NCBI GenBank assembly: GCA_033439765.1
Contig: JAULSN010000008.1
Coordinates: 2,294,001 to 2,358,000, forward strand
DNA: 64,000 nucleotides
Direction of reading: 5' to 3'
Source: Lasiosphaeria ovina
Lineage: Eukaryota > Ascomycota > Sordariomycetes > Sordariales > Lasiosphaeriaceae
Below, piece after piece: positions 1 through 10,685 of the stretch. A program made the translations under genes and the position numbers. Every line of letters begins with the position of its first letter. The stretch's first letter is position 1. The notes under the pieces are model-generated. The model saw only the letters and a list, made by a program, of their open reading frames with translations. It was not told the DNA's origin and did no database searches.

Positions 1-722
1 TTCGTGAACAACGTATCCTTTCCCTTGTTTTCGTCCATAACCTCATTTAGAACTAGTTCCTTTTCCAAACCCTTGTCACGTGTAATCAATTATTCTCCCA
101 CGGGCCTTTTTGGATCTCGTCTCGGTTATGTCGCAGGAAGGCAGGCTATTCCGCTAGTCGAGAGCCTCATGCATTATTGCGCCCATTAATCACTTTGTGT
201 CCCCAAATTTCAGCCTACGACAATGGTTCTGTATTACGTCGGCCTCGGCGTTGGAGAAATAGGCCGGCCACCTTCACTGGTCGGGGCTCGCGCCTGCCGT
301 GTCCCGCATCTCCAGACTCCCACCACCCACACCAGCCCTTCCGTATTGCCATCTCGTCACCATTGCTGCCTAAATACCTATGGCCAACGCTGCAAACGAT
401 TGCGAAAAACCAGAAACCTGCTGATCCAAACTGCCGGGAAGGGTGCCGCTAGAAGACGAGCTCAAGTTTGTAAGGTAATAACGCATAATTACACTTTTCG
501 GAACCTGTCGCTTCTTCGCCTCGAGAAACTGAAGGCGTGATCTCTGCATCTTTCCATCCAAAATAGGTATCCTGATATGCTCTGATCAATGATTTATTAG
601 CACGTTTCATTTGGAAATAATCGTTAGAGGAGCCGATTCGAAACATCAGCTTGCCCAACCTTTGGCGGGTGAATGCGCATTCGACTCGATAAACCACTAC
701 CCAGAACCGGGCCACTTGCAAG
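1..722. other. intergenic, no gene seen
   Basis: Only short overlapping open frames on both strands, none with recognisable protein motifs. The last 60 bases before 723 would be the leader of the monooxygenase gene. No tRNA or repeat was seen. A gene truncated by the window edge cannot be excluded. Confidence 0.5.
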
Positions 723-2381
723 ATGCAGAGCTGTGATATCCTGATCATCGGTGCTGGCCCAGTGGGGGTCACGCTTGCGTTGGAACTCGCACTCCATAAT
801 GTGTCGCTTCGCATTATCGACAAAGCCCCTGAGCGCTCCGACAAAAGCCGGGCGTTGGTTGTGCATCCCAGAACCTTGGAGCTCCTGAATCGCCACCGAT
901 CTCCCGAAGCACTCAGTTCCCGGGGCCAAACTCTACACGGCGTTGCAATATACATCAACCAGAAACTCGTTACTCCCCTTAACTTGAATGACCTCGGCAC
1001 TACCGACACACAATTTCCCCTTCCTCTGTTAGTCTCTCAGGCAAAGACAGAGACCTTCCTCGACGAGCGTCTTGCCGAGTATGGGGTACACGTCGAGCGG
1101 CCCGTCACTGCCATGGCCATTGAACAGGATAATACTGGCGTCACCACGACATTGAGACTTTCCGACGGTAGCCACCAGACTGTTCGGTCCAAGTATGTTG
1201 TCGGCTGCGACGGCGCACACAGTGTGGTTCGGCACGCCGCCAATAACCTCACTTTTGAAGGAGCCCCGTACCCCCAGGACTTCATTCTCTGTGATGCACG
1301 CCTCCACGACTCTAGCCTTCCGAAGAACCGCATTTGCCTGTTCCTGGGTTCGGCAGCAGTGTCAAGGGGGATGGTCATGATGATTCCCATAGACGGCGAA
1401 CTTGTGCGAGTCGTTGCCTCGGAGCCGCTATCCGCTCCTGAGAATGACCCGACTGTCGATCAATTCACAGAATGTCTTCACAGCCACGGTCCCGTTGGGT
1501 CCGGCACTCTGACCGATGCTGTCTGGCTCACTCGCTTCCGTTTTCACAGCCGGATTGTGAGCAACTACCGCGACGGGCGACTCTTCTTGGCCGGCGATGC
1601 AGCCCATATTCATAGCCCGGCCGGCGGCCAGGGTATGAACGCTGGCATTCAAGATTCTGTCAACCTCGGGTGGAAACTAGCGCTGGCCCTGCAGGGTAAA
1701 ACTGCCGATGCCGAAGTTCTCCTCGACAGTTACAATGCCGAACGCCGCCCCATCGGCAAACGGCTCATTAGTGGCACCGATTCGATTTTCAGCTCTATAA
1801 CCACGAGCAGTACTTGGTTCATAATGCTGCGCAACTTCGTCCTTCGGTGGATTCTGCCGTGGTTTCTCTCAAGCACACGCCGAAGGGGTATGGTATTAAG
1901 ATTTCTGTCTGGATTCGGTATCAAGTACCGCCGTAGCCCAGTTGTCGGCACTACAGCGGGCTTCAAGGGCCCCATCCGGGGCGGTGACCGCCTCCCGGAC
2001 GGCGTCGTACTGGAGAAGTCTGGAGCAGATCTCAAGAAAACGCACCTTCAGCGTTTATGCGGCGGAAAGCCACACCACCTTCTTTTGTTCGCCGGCATAT
2101 CGACCGCTTACGCTTCAACGTCCAGCGTCCTCGAGCGTGCTGAGGATCAGATTTCGAGCCTAATGAGGAGCGAGATGAAGACCCATACCATATATGCAGT
2201 CGACCTGCCCCGAGACGCGGACTCGCTATCTTCTCCGTCTTTGTATGTGGATATGAAGGGTCATGTTCATTCACAGTTCGGCTTCACGGAGCCGGGCTAT
2301 GTTCTCGTTCGTCCGGATGGCTATGTCGCGCATATTGGCCATTTATCAAAGTTGGACAGTCTTTTGGAGTTTTTGGCATGA
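723..2381 (+). CDS. FAD-dependent aromatic monooxygenase (PheA/TfdB type)
   Basis: A 552-residue single-exon flavoprotein. It has the three fingerprints of class A flavin monooxygenases: the N-terminal dinucleotide-binding GAGPVG at residues 10-15, the GCDGAHS (DG) motif at about 161-167, and the GDAAHIHSPAGGQGMN (GD) motif from residue 291. The C-terminal 150 residues resemble the thioredoxin-like dimerisation domain of phenol-hydroxylase-like enzymes, ending in a VRPDGYVAHIG strand. Such enzymes use NAD(P)H and O2 to hydroxylate phenolic or polyketide-derived rings; the substrate cannot be told from sequence. The first ATG lies just before the nucleotide-binding strand (CDILIIG), as expected for the family, so the start is well supported. 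The neighbouring thioesterase on the same strand hints at a small secondary-metabolite pair, but no synthase is in the window. Confidence 0.9.
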   Translation: MQSCDILIIGAGPVGVTLALELALHNVSLRIIDKAPERSDKSRALVVHPRTLELLNRHRSPEALSSRGQTLHGVAIYINQKLVTPLNLNDLGTTDTQFPLPLLVSQAKTETFLDERLAEYGVHVERPVTAMAIEQDNTGVTTTLRLSDGSHQTVRSKYVVGCDGAHSVVRHAANNLTFEGAPYPQDFILCDARLHDSSLPKNRICLFLGSAAVSRGMVMMIPIDGELVRVVASEPLSAPENDPTVDQFTECLHSHGPVGSGTLTDAVWLTRFRFHSRIVSNYRDGRLFLAGDAAHIHSPAGGQGMNAGIQDSVNLGWKLALALQGKTADAEVLLDSYNAERRPIGKRLISGTDSIFSSITTSSTWFIMLRNFVLRWILPWFLSSTRRRGMVLRFLSGFGIKYRRSPVVGTTAGFKGPIRGGDRLPDGVVLEKSGADLKKTHLQRLCGGKPHHLLLFAGISTAYASTSSVLERAEDQISSLMRSEMKTHTIYAVDLPRDADSLSSPSLYVDMKGHVHSQFGFTEPGYVLVRPDGYVAHIGHLSKLDSLLEFLA

Positions 2382-3326
2382 AGCCTTTTCTGTTTTTGCT
2401 TGCAATCGAATATCTCGTGCCTTCTCATGTGCTGGTTTCTCTTCGTTTTCACTGTCTCTTCTCAGGATTGGAGGGACTTCGGGATATCAGATTGTCAAAC
2501 AGCGATATTGAAACCGTCGGCAACCCTAACCCTATATCGGACTGTCAGCTTCAGTCTCGCGCTCATTAGTAGGGTACAGCCAAGATTTATGAGATTGGGT
2601 ATTCTCTGTCTCAAGACGGCATGATTATGAATGAGCTTCAGATATGTCCTCTCTCTATTTTCTGTGTATTTATTCATCGCCATTAGTTTTAGTTAAATCG
2701 TCTACGTTAAAAATCACGGCAGCATTACTTTTCACTTCCTTGTCATGCGCTAACTTGGAGTTGGCGCCGTAATCGGGGCACTGTCAGAATTGGGTCGTCC
2801 CGAACAACGTCACAGCCCTGCACCACCTCGCAATCTTCGATTACGGCCGAAGTCCATCCACACCAACCGACGGGATTATCAACCTCGAACCGACCGCCCA
2901 GTGCTACATTACGGCAAAAGGGTCACGTACGCGCGGGAAACCTGCTAGCTCGATAATTAATTTAGAAACCTGTTCAGACTTCACTTTTGGCTCATTTCAC
3001 CCCACCCCCCCACAAAACTTCGCCTTACCTTCATCCGAGTTTGAAGGGAGTCGATACGACGATACGTCTTCACACACCTACTGACCCGTCTCCACGGCCT
3101 CACCATTTGCGCTCCAACGACAACCCTATTAGTGAATGTCTCCAGCGCTGAGCGAGCTGGTAAGAGAATGCCGCTGCTGACTTCTTTATTTTATGCTACT
3201 GCCGTGCACAGCAACGCAATGGAGCGTCCTGCCTACCCGTGTCTTTCTTTTCTTCGGATTTCATGGGTCATATTTTCTGATTCTCAATCAGTCCAGCCTT
3301 GAGCTAGCCTCGAGCCCGCTTTCATC
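2382..3326. other. intergenic spacer between two co-oriented genes
   Basis: Contains no supported gene. A C-rich run near 3001-3011 and pyrimidine-rich sequence from about 3060 onward look like promoter and leader of the downstream thioesterase gene. Short open frames carry no domain signal. Confidence 0.5.
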
Positions 3327-4229
3327 ATGTTCAAGGAGAACCCAAGTCTTATCCAGGGTCCCATAGCAGACCCGCGCGCAAACCTCGAAACAGCCGGCAT
3401 TACGTCCACCGACTCTCCCACGCCACTGGTCCTCATCCATGACGGCGGCGGCACTAGCTTTAGCTACTACTGTCTTGGCGACCTGTACCGGCCAGTATAC
3501 GGCATTGCCAACCCGCATTATGGCACCGACGAGCGCTGGGAGGGCGGCATTCACGAGATGGCCAGCTACTACCTCAAGCTGATAAAGACGGTCATCCCGC
3601 CTGGAAGCAAGGTCATCATCGGCGGCTGGTCGCTCGGCGGCCTGCTGTCGCTCGAGGTGTCGCGTCTCGTCTTGGCCGAGGCGGGAAGGCGCGGCGCGCT
3701 CGACCTGCTCGGCATCATCATGATCGACTCGGTTTGCCCGCTCAGCCTCCTGTCTGCCGGCGACGTCCGCGTCGTGCCGCACGCCGTGGAGTGGAACGAG
3801 AATACGCGGCAGGAGACTCGCGACGCCGTCATGCGCTGCTTTTCCGAGGCGTACAAAATGCTGGGTACCTGGAAGCTGCCCACGTGGCGGGACGACGGCG
3901 GCCAGAACGGCGTGGGCAATGGTCACAGTGGCACCTCGCCGACAGCGCCTTCGACGACTGCGGGCTCCCTGCCTCCCCCTCCGCCACCTACGATCCTGCT
4001 TCGCGCCCAGGAAAGAGTCCCCGTCGCCGAGCCCGGCGGCGTGGCCCGTGTCGACGTGTGTCGCAACGACCGCCAGCTCGGCTGGGACCAGCACCACCGC
4101 GACCTGATCAAGCAGGTGCACGATATCCCGGGCCACCATTACAACATATTCTCGACGGATGAGAACCTGGACGCCGTCACGGATATGATCAAGAAGGCGT
4201 GTTTTGAGCTCGAGGCTATGCGCGGATGA
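3327..4229 (+). CDS. stand-alone thioesterase, alpha/beta hydrolase fold
   Basis: A 300-residue protein resembling the thioesterase domains that end fungal polyketide or non-ribosomal peptide synthases. The oxyanion-side strand PLVLIHDGGG at about 32-41 is followed by the nucleophile elbow GGWSLGG at about 92-98, with Ser as the expected catalytic residue. The late PGHHYNIFST segment near 270 supplies the likely catalytic His. A Ser/Thr/Pro-rich, low-complexity stretch (about 198-230, with a run of six prolines) interrupts the lid region and is unlike compact family members. It could be a genuine disordered insert or a small unspliced region, although I see no convincing splice pair. No carrier-protein or synthase domain is attached, so a trans-acting or editing hydrolase is likely. 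The opposite strand is open for 326 codons only because of high GC content. Confidence 0.75.
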   Translation: MFKENPSLIQGPIADPRANLETAGITSTDSPTPLVLIHDGGGTSFSYYCLGDLYRPVYGIANPHYGTDERWEGGIHEMASYYLKLIKTVIPPGSKVIIGGWSLGGLLSLEVSRLVLAEAGRRGALDLLGIIMIDSVCPLSLLSAGDVRVVPHAVEWNENTRQETRDAVMRCFSEAYKMLGTWKLPTWRDDGGQNGVGNGHSGTSPTAPSTTAGSLPPPPPPTILLRAQERVPVAEPGGVARVDVCRNDRQLGWDQHHRDLIKQVHDIPGHHYNIFSTDENLDAVTDMIKKACFELEAMRG

Positions 4230-5070
4230 GGGTCTGCATCCGCTCGGGAGTTCAAAGGTAATTAGCAAGAATCTTTAGCGTTTTACGTCATTAAATTTTA
4301 CTCATGTTATTCGCATAAAGTATCAAAGCAGAGGCCACGGCCAGTTTAACGCATCTTGGGGGGACGGCAATCTGAAGCAGGAGTGGGGAGATCGGATTGA
4401 TTATGGATATTTGCATTGGGCGGAAGGGATGCAGCTTTCTTGGAGTGGCTTGCTCGGATGAATTGATTTGACGGTATGTGTACGTGTGCACATCAGAAAT
4501 AGACACATGAACTAGCGCCGTAGATACTCGAATGCAGAAGATGGACAGAGGGAACGATGGAGTGAACCGAGTCTCACGTAGAATACCATAGGCCTCTTAT
4601 AGAATACCGAAGACCTATTCCATCCCTATTTCACTTGATAAATCAATTAAATATTGTGGCCTACAACCGGCCCAAAATATGGTAACCTAAAATAAAGAGG
4701 CCTCAGAATAAAAGGACAAAGTTGAAAGTTTTCCAGCAAATTGAACAGCCAACCAAACAAAGCCTGAAACATAATTTTCCATGTCAAGATGAGGCCTACA
4801 GCCAACGTATCGACACGTGCCGAGGGGCGATTGGCTTGTCGATGGTTGACATGTTTTGGGCCAGCCACGGTGGCTTGCTTGCTGGCTGGCTGGCTGGCTA
4901 CCTTAAGGTACCTAGCGTCCAACCTCTGCCCGGGCAGCTTCAACTCCGCCCAACAAACTTACCTCATCTCAAAACTTGTAGGCCTCGCATCCCGCTGCTG
5001 ATACCTTTAAGCAGCCATCCAACTCTAACATTTGCTCGTGGAATTCGATCACAACAACCCGGTGCGAGCC
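4230..5070. other. intergenic, with CTGG microsatellite and perfect palindrome
   Basis: No gene seen. At about 4876-4898 there is a short run of CTGG units. It runs directly into the 12-base perfect palindrome TACCTTAAGGTA at 4899-4910, a form of the motif that recurs in several other spacers of this window. The region presumably includes the promoter of the RBR ligase gene. Confidence 0.5.
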
Positions 5071-8021
5071 ATGGAAGACGAGAAGAAGACGGTCATGGTC
5101 GCAGCCTTGTCGGCATACGCCGATCTGCTCGTGCAGCAGTCAGCACGTCTCAGCAAGGACGAGGGCAAAGGCAAGGGGAAGGCCGCCGACGACGATGTAG
5201 ACCTGTTGGCCGAGCTGGAGCGCGACATGGTGCTATGCCGGGAGCTCACCAGCAGCATCGCCGATGCAACATCTGGCGACGACATTGTCCATCGCATGGG
5301 GACGGCGACCGGCCCTCGGAGCCCTCGACAGCGCTCGCTCTACCCAGGCCACAGCAGTGGGTACCTCCACGACGACGAATCCGACATCAACCCCTTCACC
5401 AATCTACCCATTGTTGTTGAGACGGGATACGAACCAGGCCCATCAACCAGACCACCGGCGCCGCTCCCGAGGGCTGCGCCTCCTGTTGCATCCGCACGCG
5501 CCAGGTCCGGGACCGCCCCACAGCCATGGAAAGACGTGTCTACCACGCCGGCGGCGTCTTCAACTCTCAACATTGGCTTTCCATTACAGCCGAAGGCGCT
5601 TCCGGAAGCCGGCAAACGAAAGACTGTTCCGTGGAACGCCAAGCTGGCCGAACCAGCTCCCTTGCGGCCATTTACCGCAGCCATGCAGCCCGAAAACAGG
5701 TTCGCCTCTTTGGCTCTGGCCCCAACCTCGGCAACAGCGTGGAACCAAGACCCAGACGACCAACTCTCCAGCAGGAAGACCCGATACGGACAGCGCATCG
5801 CATCCATGGTGTCCGGAATCAAAGGCGCCACAGGGCTTGGGAGCTTGATGACAATGGGCCGCTGGGGAGGAAACCGGCCAGCTGCCCAAACAGCCCCTGC
5901 CGAGCCTGCAGTTCCTGTACTGCTCCCTTCCACGTCCTCGGCATCAGTACCAGACAATGCCTGCGTCAAGGCCAAATCTGAGAGCGACGCCTCGACGCCT
6001 ATATCCAGCAACGGCAGCAGCACGTGGTCAGTGGTCGACACTGCTAGTACCACTAGTACCCCTCGGCTTCGGCGGTGGTCGACCGTGACCTCGTCGACGA
6101 AGACGGCCGGCACGACACCGGCCCGGCAGTCTGGTCTCCTGACTTGGCTCAGCAGCGGCAGAGGACCGTCTCATGACGTTGACGGTCTCCAACGCGAACT
6201 TGAAGACGCTCCGTTATACCTGTCGCCGCTATGCCTCGCGCTGGAAGCAAAAGACGATGTCTTCGCGCCCCCTCCTCGCGCTTCGATGCCCATCCTGGCG
6301 TTGAGTCCTCAGAGGTCTCGGCAAGATGCGGCACATGTGCCCGCTTCGCCCCCAATCCCAATCCCAGCCAGCCCCAGCTCTCCTAGCCCAGTGGTCAGCT
6401 TTGCAGCACGCAGCAATCCCTTTTCTTCTCTCCTGGAGAGCACCGAGCCAGCGGCAGCGGCGACCTATCAGCACTCCATCATCTCCGCGGGCGAAGAGCT
6501 GACCCCGAACAAACCGCTACTCACACCGTCGATTCCCTCTCTGTCACCCTCTCCCTCATCGGTCTCACCTAAAGAAGAGCGAACAGCAGAGGCAACAACT
6601 GCAAAACAGACGGCAGTTGTAGACTCATCGCCGCCGCCACCACCACCACCACCACCACCACCACTGCCGCCAAAGACAACCAAATCAGTGAAAACCAAAT
6701 CAGTGACAACCAAATCAGAGACAGCTGCAGCAGAGACACCAGCAGCAGAGACCCGAACCGCAGATACACCACTGCCATATGACACCCCGCCCTCATATTC
6801 ACAGAGTATGCCCCACAACCCACAATCAAACGATACAGTCGAGGCAGACGCGGCGCTGGCGCTGGCGCTGGCGCATGCCGAGTTCCGTGACGTGCAGATG
6901 CAGCGTGACCGGCTGTTGGCCTACAGCATCGCGCATGGGACGGCCGATGACAACGACTTTGAGCTCGCGTACCGCCTGACACAGCAGATGGACGACGCGA
7001 TCGCGTCGTTCAATGCAGCCGTGCCTTCGGGATCGGGCCATCGCGACGATGACGATATGACGGCGGCTGGTGGTTTCGGTGCTAGTGAGAGCACCAAAGC
7101 CAGCGGTGTCGGCGGCGATAGCTGGATGTTCTGGGACGATGTCGAGGAGGCGTCGTCAGCGGGCGTGAGCCGGTCCCTGCAGGACCGCGAGCAGCAGCAA
7201 CTGTCGATAGATCTGTGCCACGCGCTCCGAGCCGCGGAGGCGGAGGCGGAGGAGGGCGAGGAAGCGAGCCTGGCGGCGGCGCGGCGGCTGCAGGAGCAGT
7301 TCGACCTCGAGGACCGGAATGATGAAGGGTTGTTTTCGGAGTGGAAGGCGGCGAACATGGAGGGATGCGTGGCGTGCGGCGACGAGCTGCTGCCCGATGA
7401 TCTGGTGCGGCCGCCGTCGTGCGGCCACGGCTTCTGCGACGCGTGCTTAGTGGCAGGGTTCCGGGCGGCGCTGGCGTCCAAGACGCCTTTCCAGTGCTGT
7501 GGCGCCGAGCAGCGACTGGCCGTGGGCGACTGCCTCTCGCTGCCGGTGGGCGAGAAGACGCAGTACGAAGACATGGTGCTCGAGCTGACGACGCCGAACC
7601 CGACGTACTGCAGCGCGGCAAAGTGTGCTGCCTTTGTGTCGCCGCGCTTCGTCATCGGCGACATCGCCACTTGCCAGCGGTGCGCCGCCAGGACCTGCCG
7701 CCACTGCAATCGCCCCGACCACCCGGGCGCCTTCTGCAAGGAGGACACCGAGACCGAGGCCGTCAAGAAGCTGGGGCTCGACAAGGGCTGGAAGACGTGC
7801 CCCGGCTGCGGCCACCTGATCGAGCGCACCATTGGCTGCCTCCACATGGTGTGTGCCAAGTGTCAGACGGCCTTTTGCTACCGCTGCTCCAAGAGGTGGA
7901 GGGACTGCGAGTCGACCTGCCCAGACGGTAAGTTTCAGAGTTGCCCCTTTGAGATGGATTGTGGCTGACAAACGATGCAGCACTATCAGCGACGCACCCA
8001 AAGAAATATGTCGGCCCGTGA
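5071..8021 (+). CDS. RBR-type (RING-IBR-RING) E3 ubiquitin ligase
   Basis: Exons 5071-7927 and 7981-8021, joined across a 53-base GT-AG intron (GTAAGT donor), give 965 residues. Without splicing the frame would end at 7968, so the last 14 residues depend on this intron. The first 700 residues are Ser/Pro/Ala-rich and probably disordered, with a polyproline run near 515-530. The catalytic module is C-terminal. RING1 begins at about residue 766 (CVACGDEL...CGHGFCDAC). An IBR with paired cysteines follows at about 850-895. RING2 starts at 910 (CPGCGHLIERTIGCLHMVC), where Cys923 matches the catalytic thioester cysteine of parkin/HHARI-like ligases. The enzyme would take ubiquitin from an E2 onto Cys923 and then to a substrate. 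The first ATG in frame is at 5071, in a good context (gccATGG). Confidence 0.88.
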
Positions 8022-8234
8022 TTTGTTTTGTGTTAGTTTGTTGTCTGACTTGGTATATTTTTCGTTGGTTACGACTACATGAGGCAGATCTACACAGGGC
8101 TCCTTGTTCCATTTTGCGTATCACAATTTTGGGTTATATAGGAAACAAACAATACTATTCAAATTGCTAGTTAGTTAGTTAGATACCATAATCTAAGCAT
8201 TGAATATTCATTAGCGGGGAACTTTTCAGGATTT

Positions 8235-8475
8235 AAAAGGCCTTAGTGCCTTACGGTTTACCTTAGATATTTTCGCCGAGGGGGGTGAAAGCTATTAGCA
8301 TGCCTATTTTACAATCGCGAAGCTGTATTTCCCTCTGAGTAGTCCTAATAAAGGCCTTAGTACCTTGCGGCTTGCCCTAAATGTTTCTCTCTAAGGGAGG
8401 TGATAGCTATTAGTACCCCTATTCTAAAATCCTAAAGCCCTCTCTCACTCTTGCTGGTACCCTAGAAAAGGCCTT
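8235..8475. repeat. diverged tandem duplication, about 115-base period
   Basis: The phrase AAAGGCCTTAG recurs at 8236 and 8350, with a partial third start (AAAGGCCTTTC) at 8467. Between these, both units keep the same order of sub-motifs: GCCTTA, a C-rich GGGxGGTGA segment, then GCTATTAG. Differences are mostly transitions. It is non-coding on both strands and lies just downstream of the RBR gene. It could be an old duplicated mobile-element fragment. Confidence 0.6.
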
Positions 8476-8568
8476 TCTAGGCTGATTGTATTGCTTTAAA
8501 ACCACCTTTCTTCCCAAATATCGCTCCAAAAAAGGCATGTTAGTTTGAGCACAAGGCGTCCTCCAATT

Positions 8569-9772
8569 TCATCCACTCCCAGTTTTGAGGCCATCTTGAA
8601 GCCGCCGGAGAACTTCAGGGCCATCTAGGTACGTCAGAATGGGTCTATTAAACCAATGGTAGGCATGAATAGACAACCTACCCTTGATTATAGTCAGAGC
8701 CGCCCGGTGCGTTTCTTCGTCGTCGAACGAATCCGTCAACACGGCAGCCATGAACATGAGGAGGACGACTGAAAAATGCCCCTCATCCTCGTCCAGGGGT
8801 GAAGGCCGAAAACGAGCGTCGAAAAAGACCTTGCAAATAGCATGATACCGAGTCATGTGCTGGCCGCCATGGCCGTCGGGCCACTGCTCCAGGTTGAACT
8901 CCAAGCAGGACTTGCAGGTGGGGGGTGAATGTGGCCCCGACGTGAACCAGCAGCTCGTCTGCCAGGCGCTGGCAGAGCTTGCGGAATTCCAGCCGCCGGC
9001 GGATCCTCTCCGCCTCGTCAAGAGTCGGGCTGGCGTTTTGGAGAAACCGGCGAAGCTTGCCGCGCTCGTTGTATCCCCAGCCCGCGTTCCAGACCATTTC
9101 GCTGACATGCTTGAGCTGGACCTCGGCGTCCCGGCGGACAAGGCCTAAAAGAGGAATCGGGGTCGCTTTGCTCCCGGATCTAGGGTGCGGTGTAGAGCTG
9201 CCCTGACGGGACGCGCCGATATTGTGCAACATGGTCGGTTCAATATGGCTAGGTCCAGCTGGCGAGGAGCAGCCGGGGTCGCTGGGTTCCCTTGTCTCAA
9301 GTCGACCCCATCTTGACTTGAAGCTGTACTCGCCGGGCGGAATCCCGAGCTTTTGGCACCAAGATGAACCCTAATTGTCATTCTTGATGAAATCGGAGCC
9401 GACTTGGTGTACGAATCTAAGAAGGACATCTGCTGGGCCGACGACCTCGAGATTTTCTAAACCCTGGCTTCTCTTGTCGATCATTTCACGGCTAAGTACG
9501 GCCTTGCGCTGCCGGCAGGAACTCCCATTGAGGTACTCGCCATGCTCTTCAACCAGGGTCTCTGGGGAAATCCCCAAGAACCAAGTCTGCCTCGACCCTA
9601 GCCCTGCTAAAAGATGTTTGAAGGCAAAAGAGTCCGAGATGAACGGGCCGCCGCCCTCGTGGGGCGCTGCATCCCCAATTGTACTGACTCCACAGACACC
9701 GATAATGGAAGTGTTCTCTTGAATCGACATTGACTCCGGCTTCTTGATGAAACCCCGGTCAGGACCGTTCAT
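8569..9772 (-). pseudogene. broken gene of an uncharacterised fungal family
   Basis: Reading leftward from 9772, a good coding frame runs to a TAG at 9371-9373 and then continues in the same frame, past codons beginning GSSWCQ, to about 8920. There a run of six C (minus strand) shifts the sense into another frame, which finishes at 8569. The N-terminal segment (DSFAFKHLLAGLG, FLGISPETLVEEHGEY, RKAVLSREM) and the C-terminal segment (LEFNLEQWPDG... WFNRP) look coding. From memory they resemble a fungal family of about 500 residues that has a GHG-containing central part; that part appears deleted here. One nonsense codon, one frameshift and a missing middle argue for a decayed gene. An assembly error cannot explain all three. 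The function of the family is unknown to me. Confidence 0.6.
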
Positions 9773-10685
9773 CTTGAGGACCTGCTGTAATTAGGTGCGT
9801 AGAAAAGCGCGATTGACGTTGAACACAATGATGTATAGGTGGGTAGTTAATTCGAATAGCCTCCTCACAAGGAGCTTGTAACTTGTGCGAGGTAGAAAGG
9901 TGGGTTGGATGGCTTGAGGTATCTTGTACCTAGGGCAGAGTCTATATAAACACAGGGTAGGTAAGGTACGGCTTGAGTTTTCTCGGTATAGTGCCATCCG
10001 TTTATGCCGAAACTTGACGCCCCCGGGGGCTCGGAAAGTTCAAAGTTCGGGTGAGAGCGGCCTCGGCATGTGATGCGCCGGTTCTGGCCAGTCAGATGAA
10101 TCCGGGGAACCTTCAGTGTTGGACTTGTACTTGGTACTTTTGGTCAAACTTATTCTTCCTCCGCCTCATCCCACTCATACGTACATTCCTATTCCACCCT
10201 CGGCTCATCCACTCCTCTTGATAGCGCGCGTCCTGTCGCTTGTTTGTGGCTCGTGGGGTGTGTTCTCGGAATATGAGGGCATGATATCATCTAGTTAATT
10301 ACAGAATATCGTCGGGTGGTGTTGCTTCTATTACTTCCGGTACTAGTTTTGCTACTGTTACTGAGTCTACCCCTGCCGTTGTTTCTGCTTCTCTTGTTTT
10401 TGCTATCGCTGTCTCTGCTGTTGTTACTTCTTTCGTAACCACCGATGATGAGGAGGAGGGTGATAGAGATGGACTTGGCGGTACAACAGCGGTTCCTCTT
10501 CGAAAGTTTCCGGATAGAATTCTCGTAAGGTACTAGTTCTAATCCTTGAAATATCTACATCTTCAGAGCGAAACCAAGGGCAAATTCATTTACGAGGATT
10601 TGGATTACGCGCCCAAATATGCGAAAACCGCCAATGGAATAATATATCAAGTCCAGTTGTCAGTAAATTTCAGCAAGCAAAGCTG
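9773..10685. other. intergenic, possible short Ser/Thr-rich open stretch
   Basis: No firm gene. On +, the frame from about 10309 to 10533 reads as a Ser/Thr/Val-rich segment ending in an acidic cluster, but it has no ATG and mostly uses T-ending codons, unlike the genes here. It lies upstream of a TAG and may be chance or a lost exon. Confidence 0.35.

Noticed and set aside
3288..4268. Minus-strand open frame of 326 codons over the thioesterase
   Set aside because: Arg/Val/Gly-rich translation with no motifs. It exists because the GC-rich thioesterase gene lacks stops on its complement.
6921..7859. Minus-strand open frame of 312 codons over the RBR ligase
   Set aside because: Ser/Ala-rich antisense shadow of the conserved RING-IBR-RING region.
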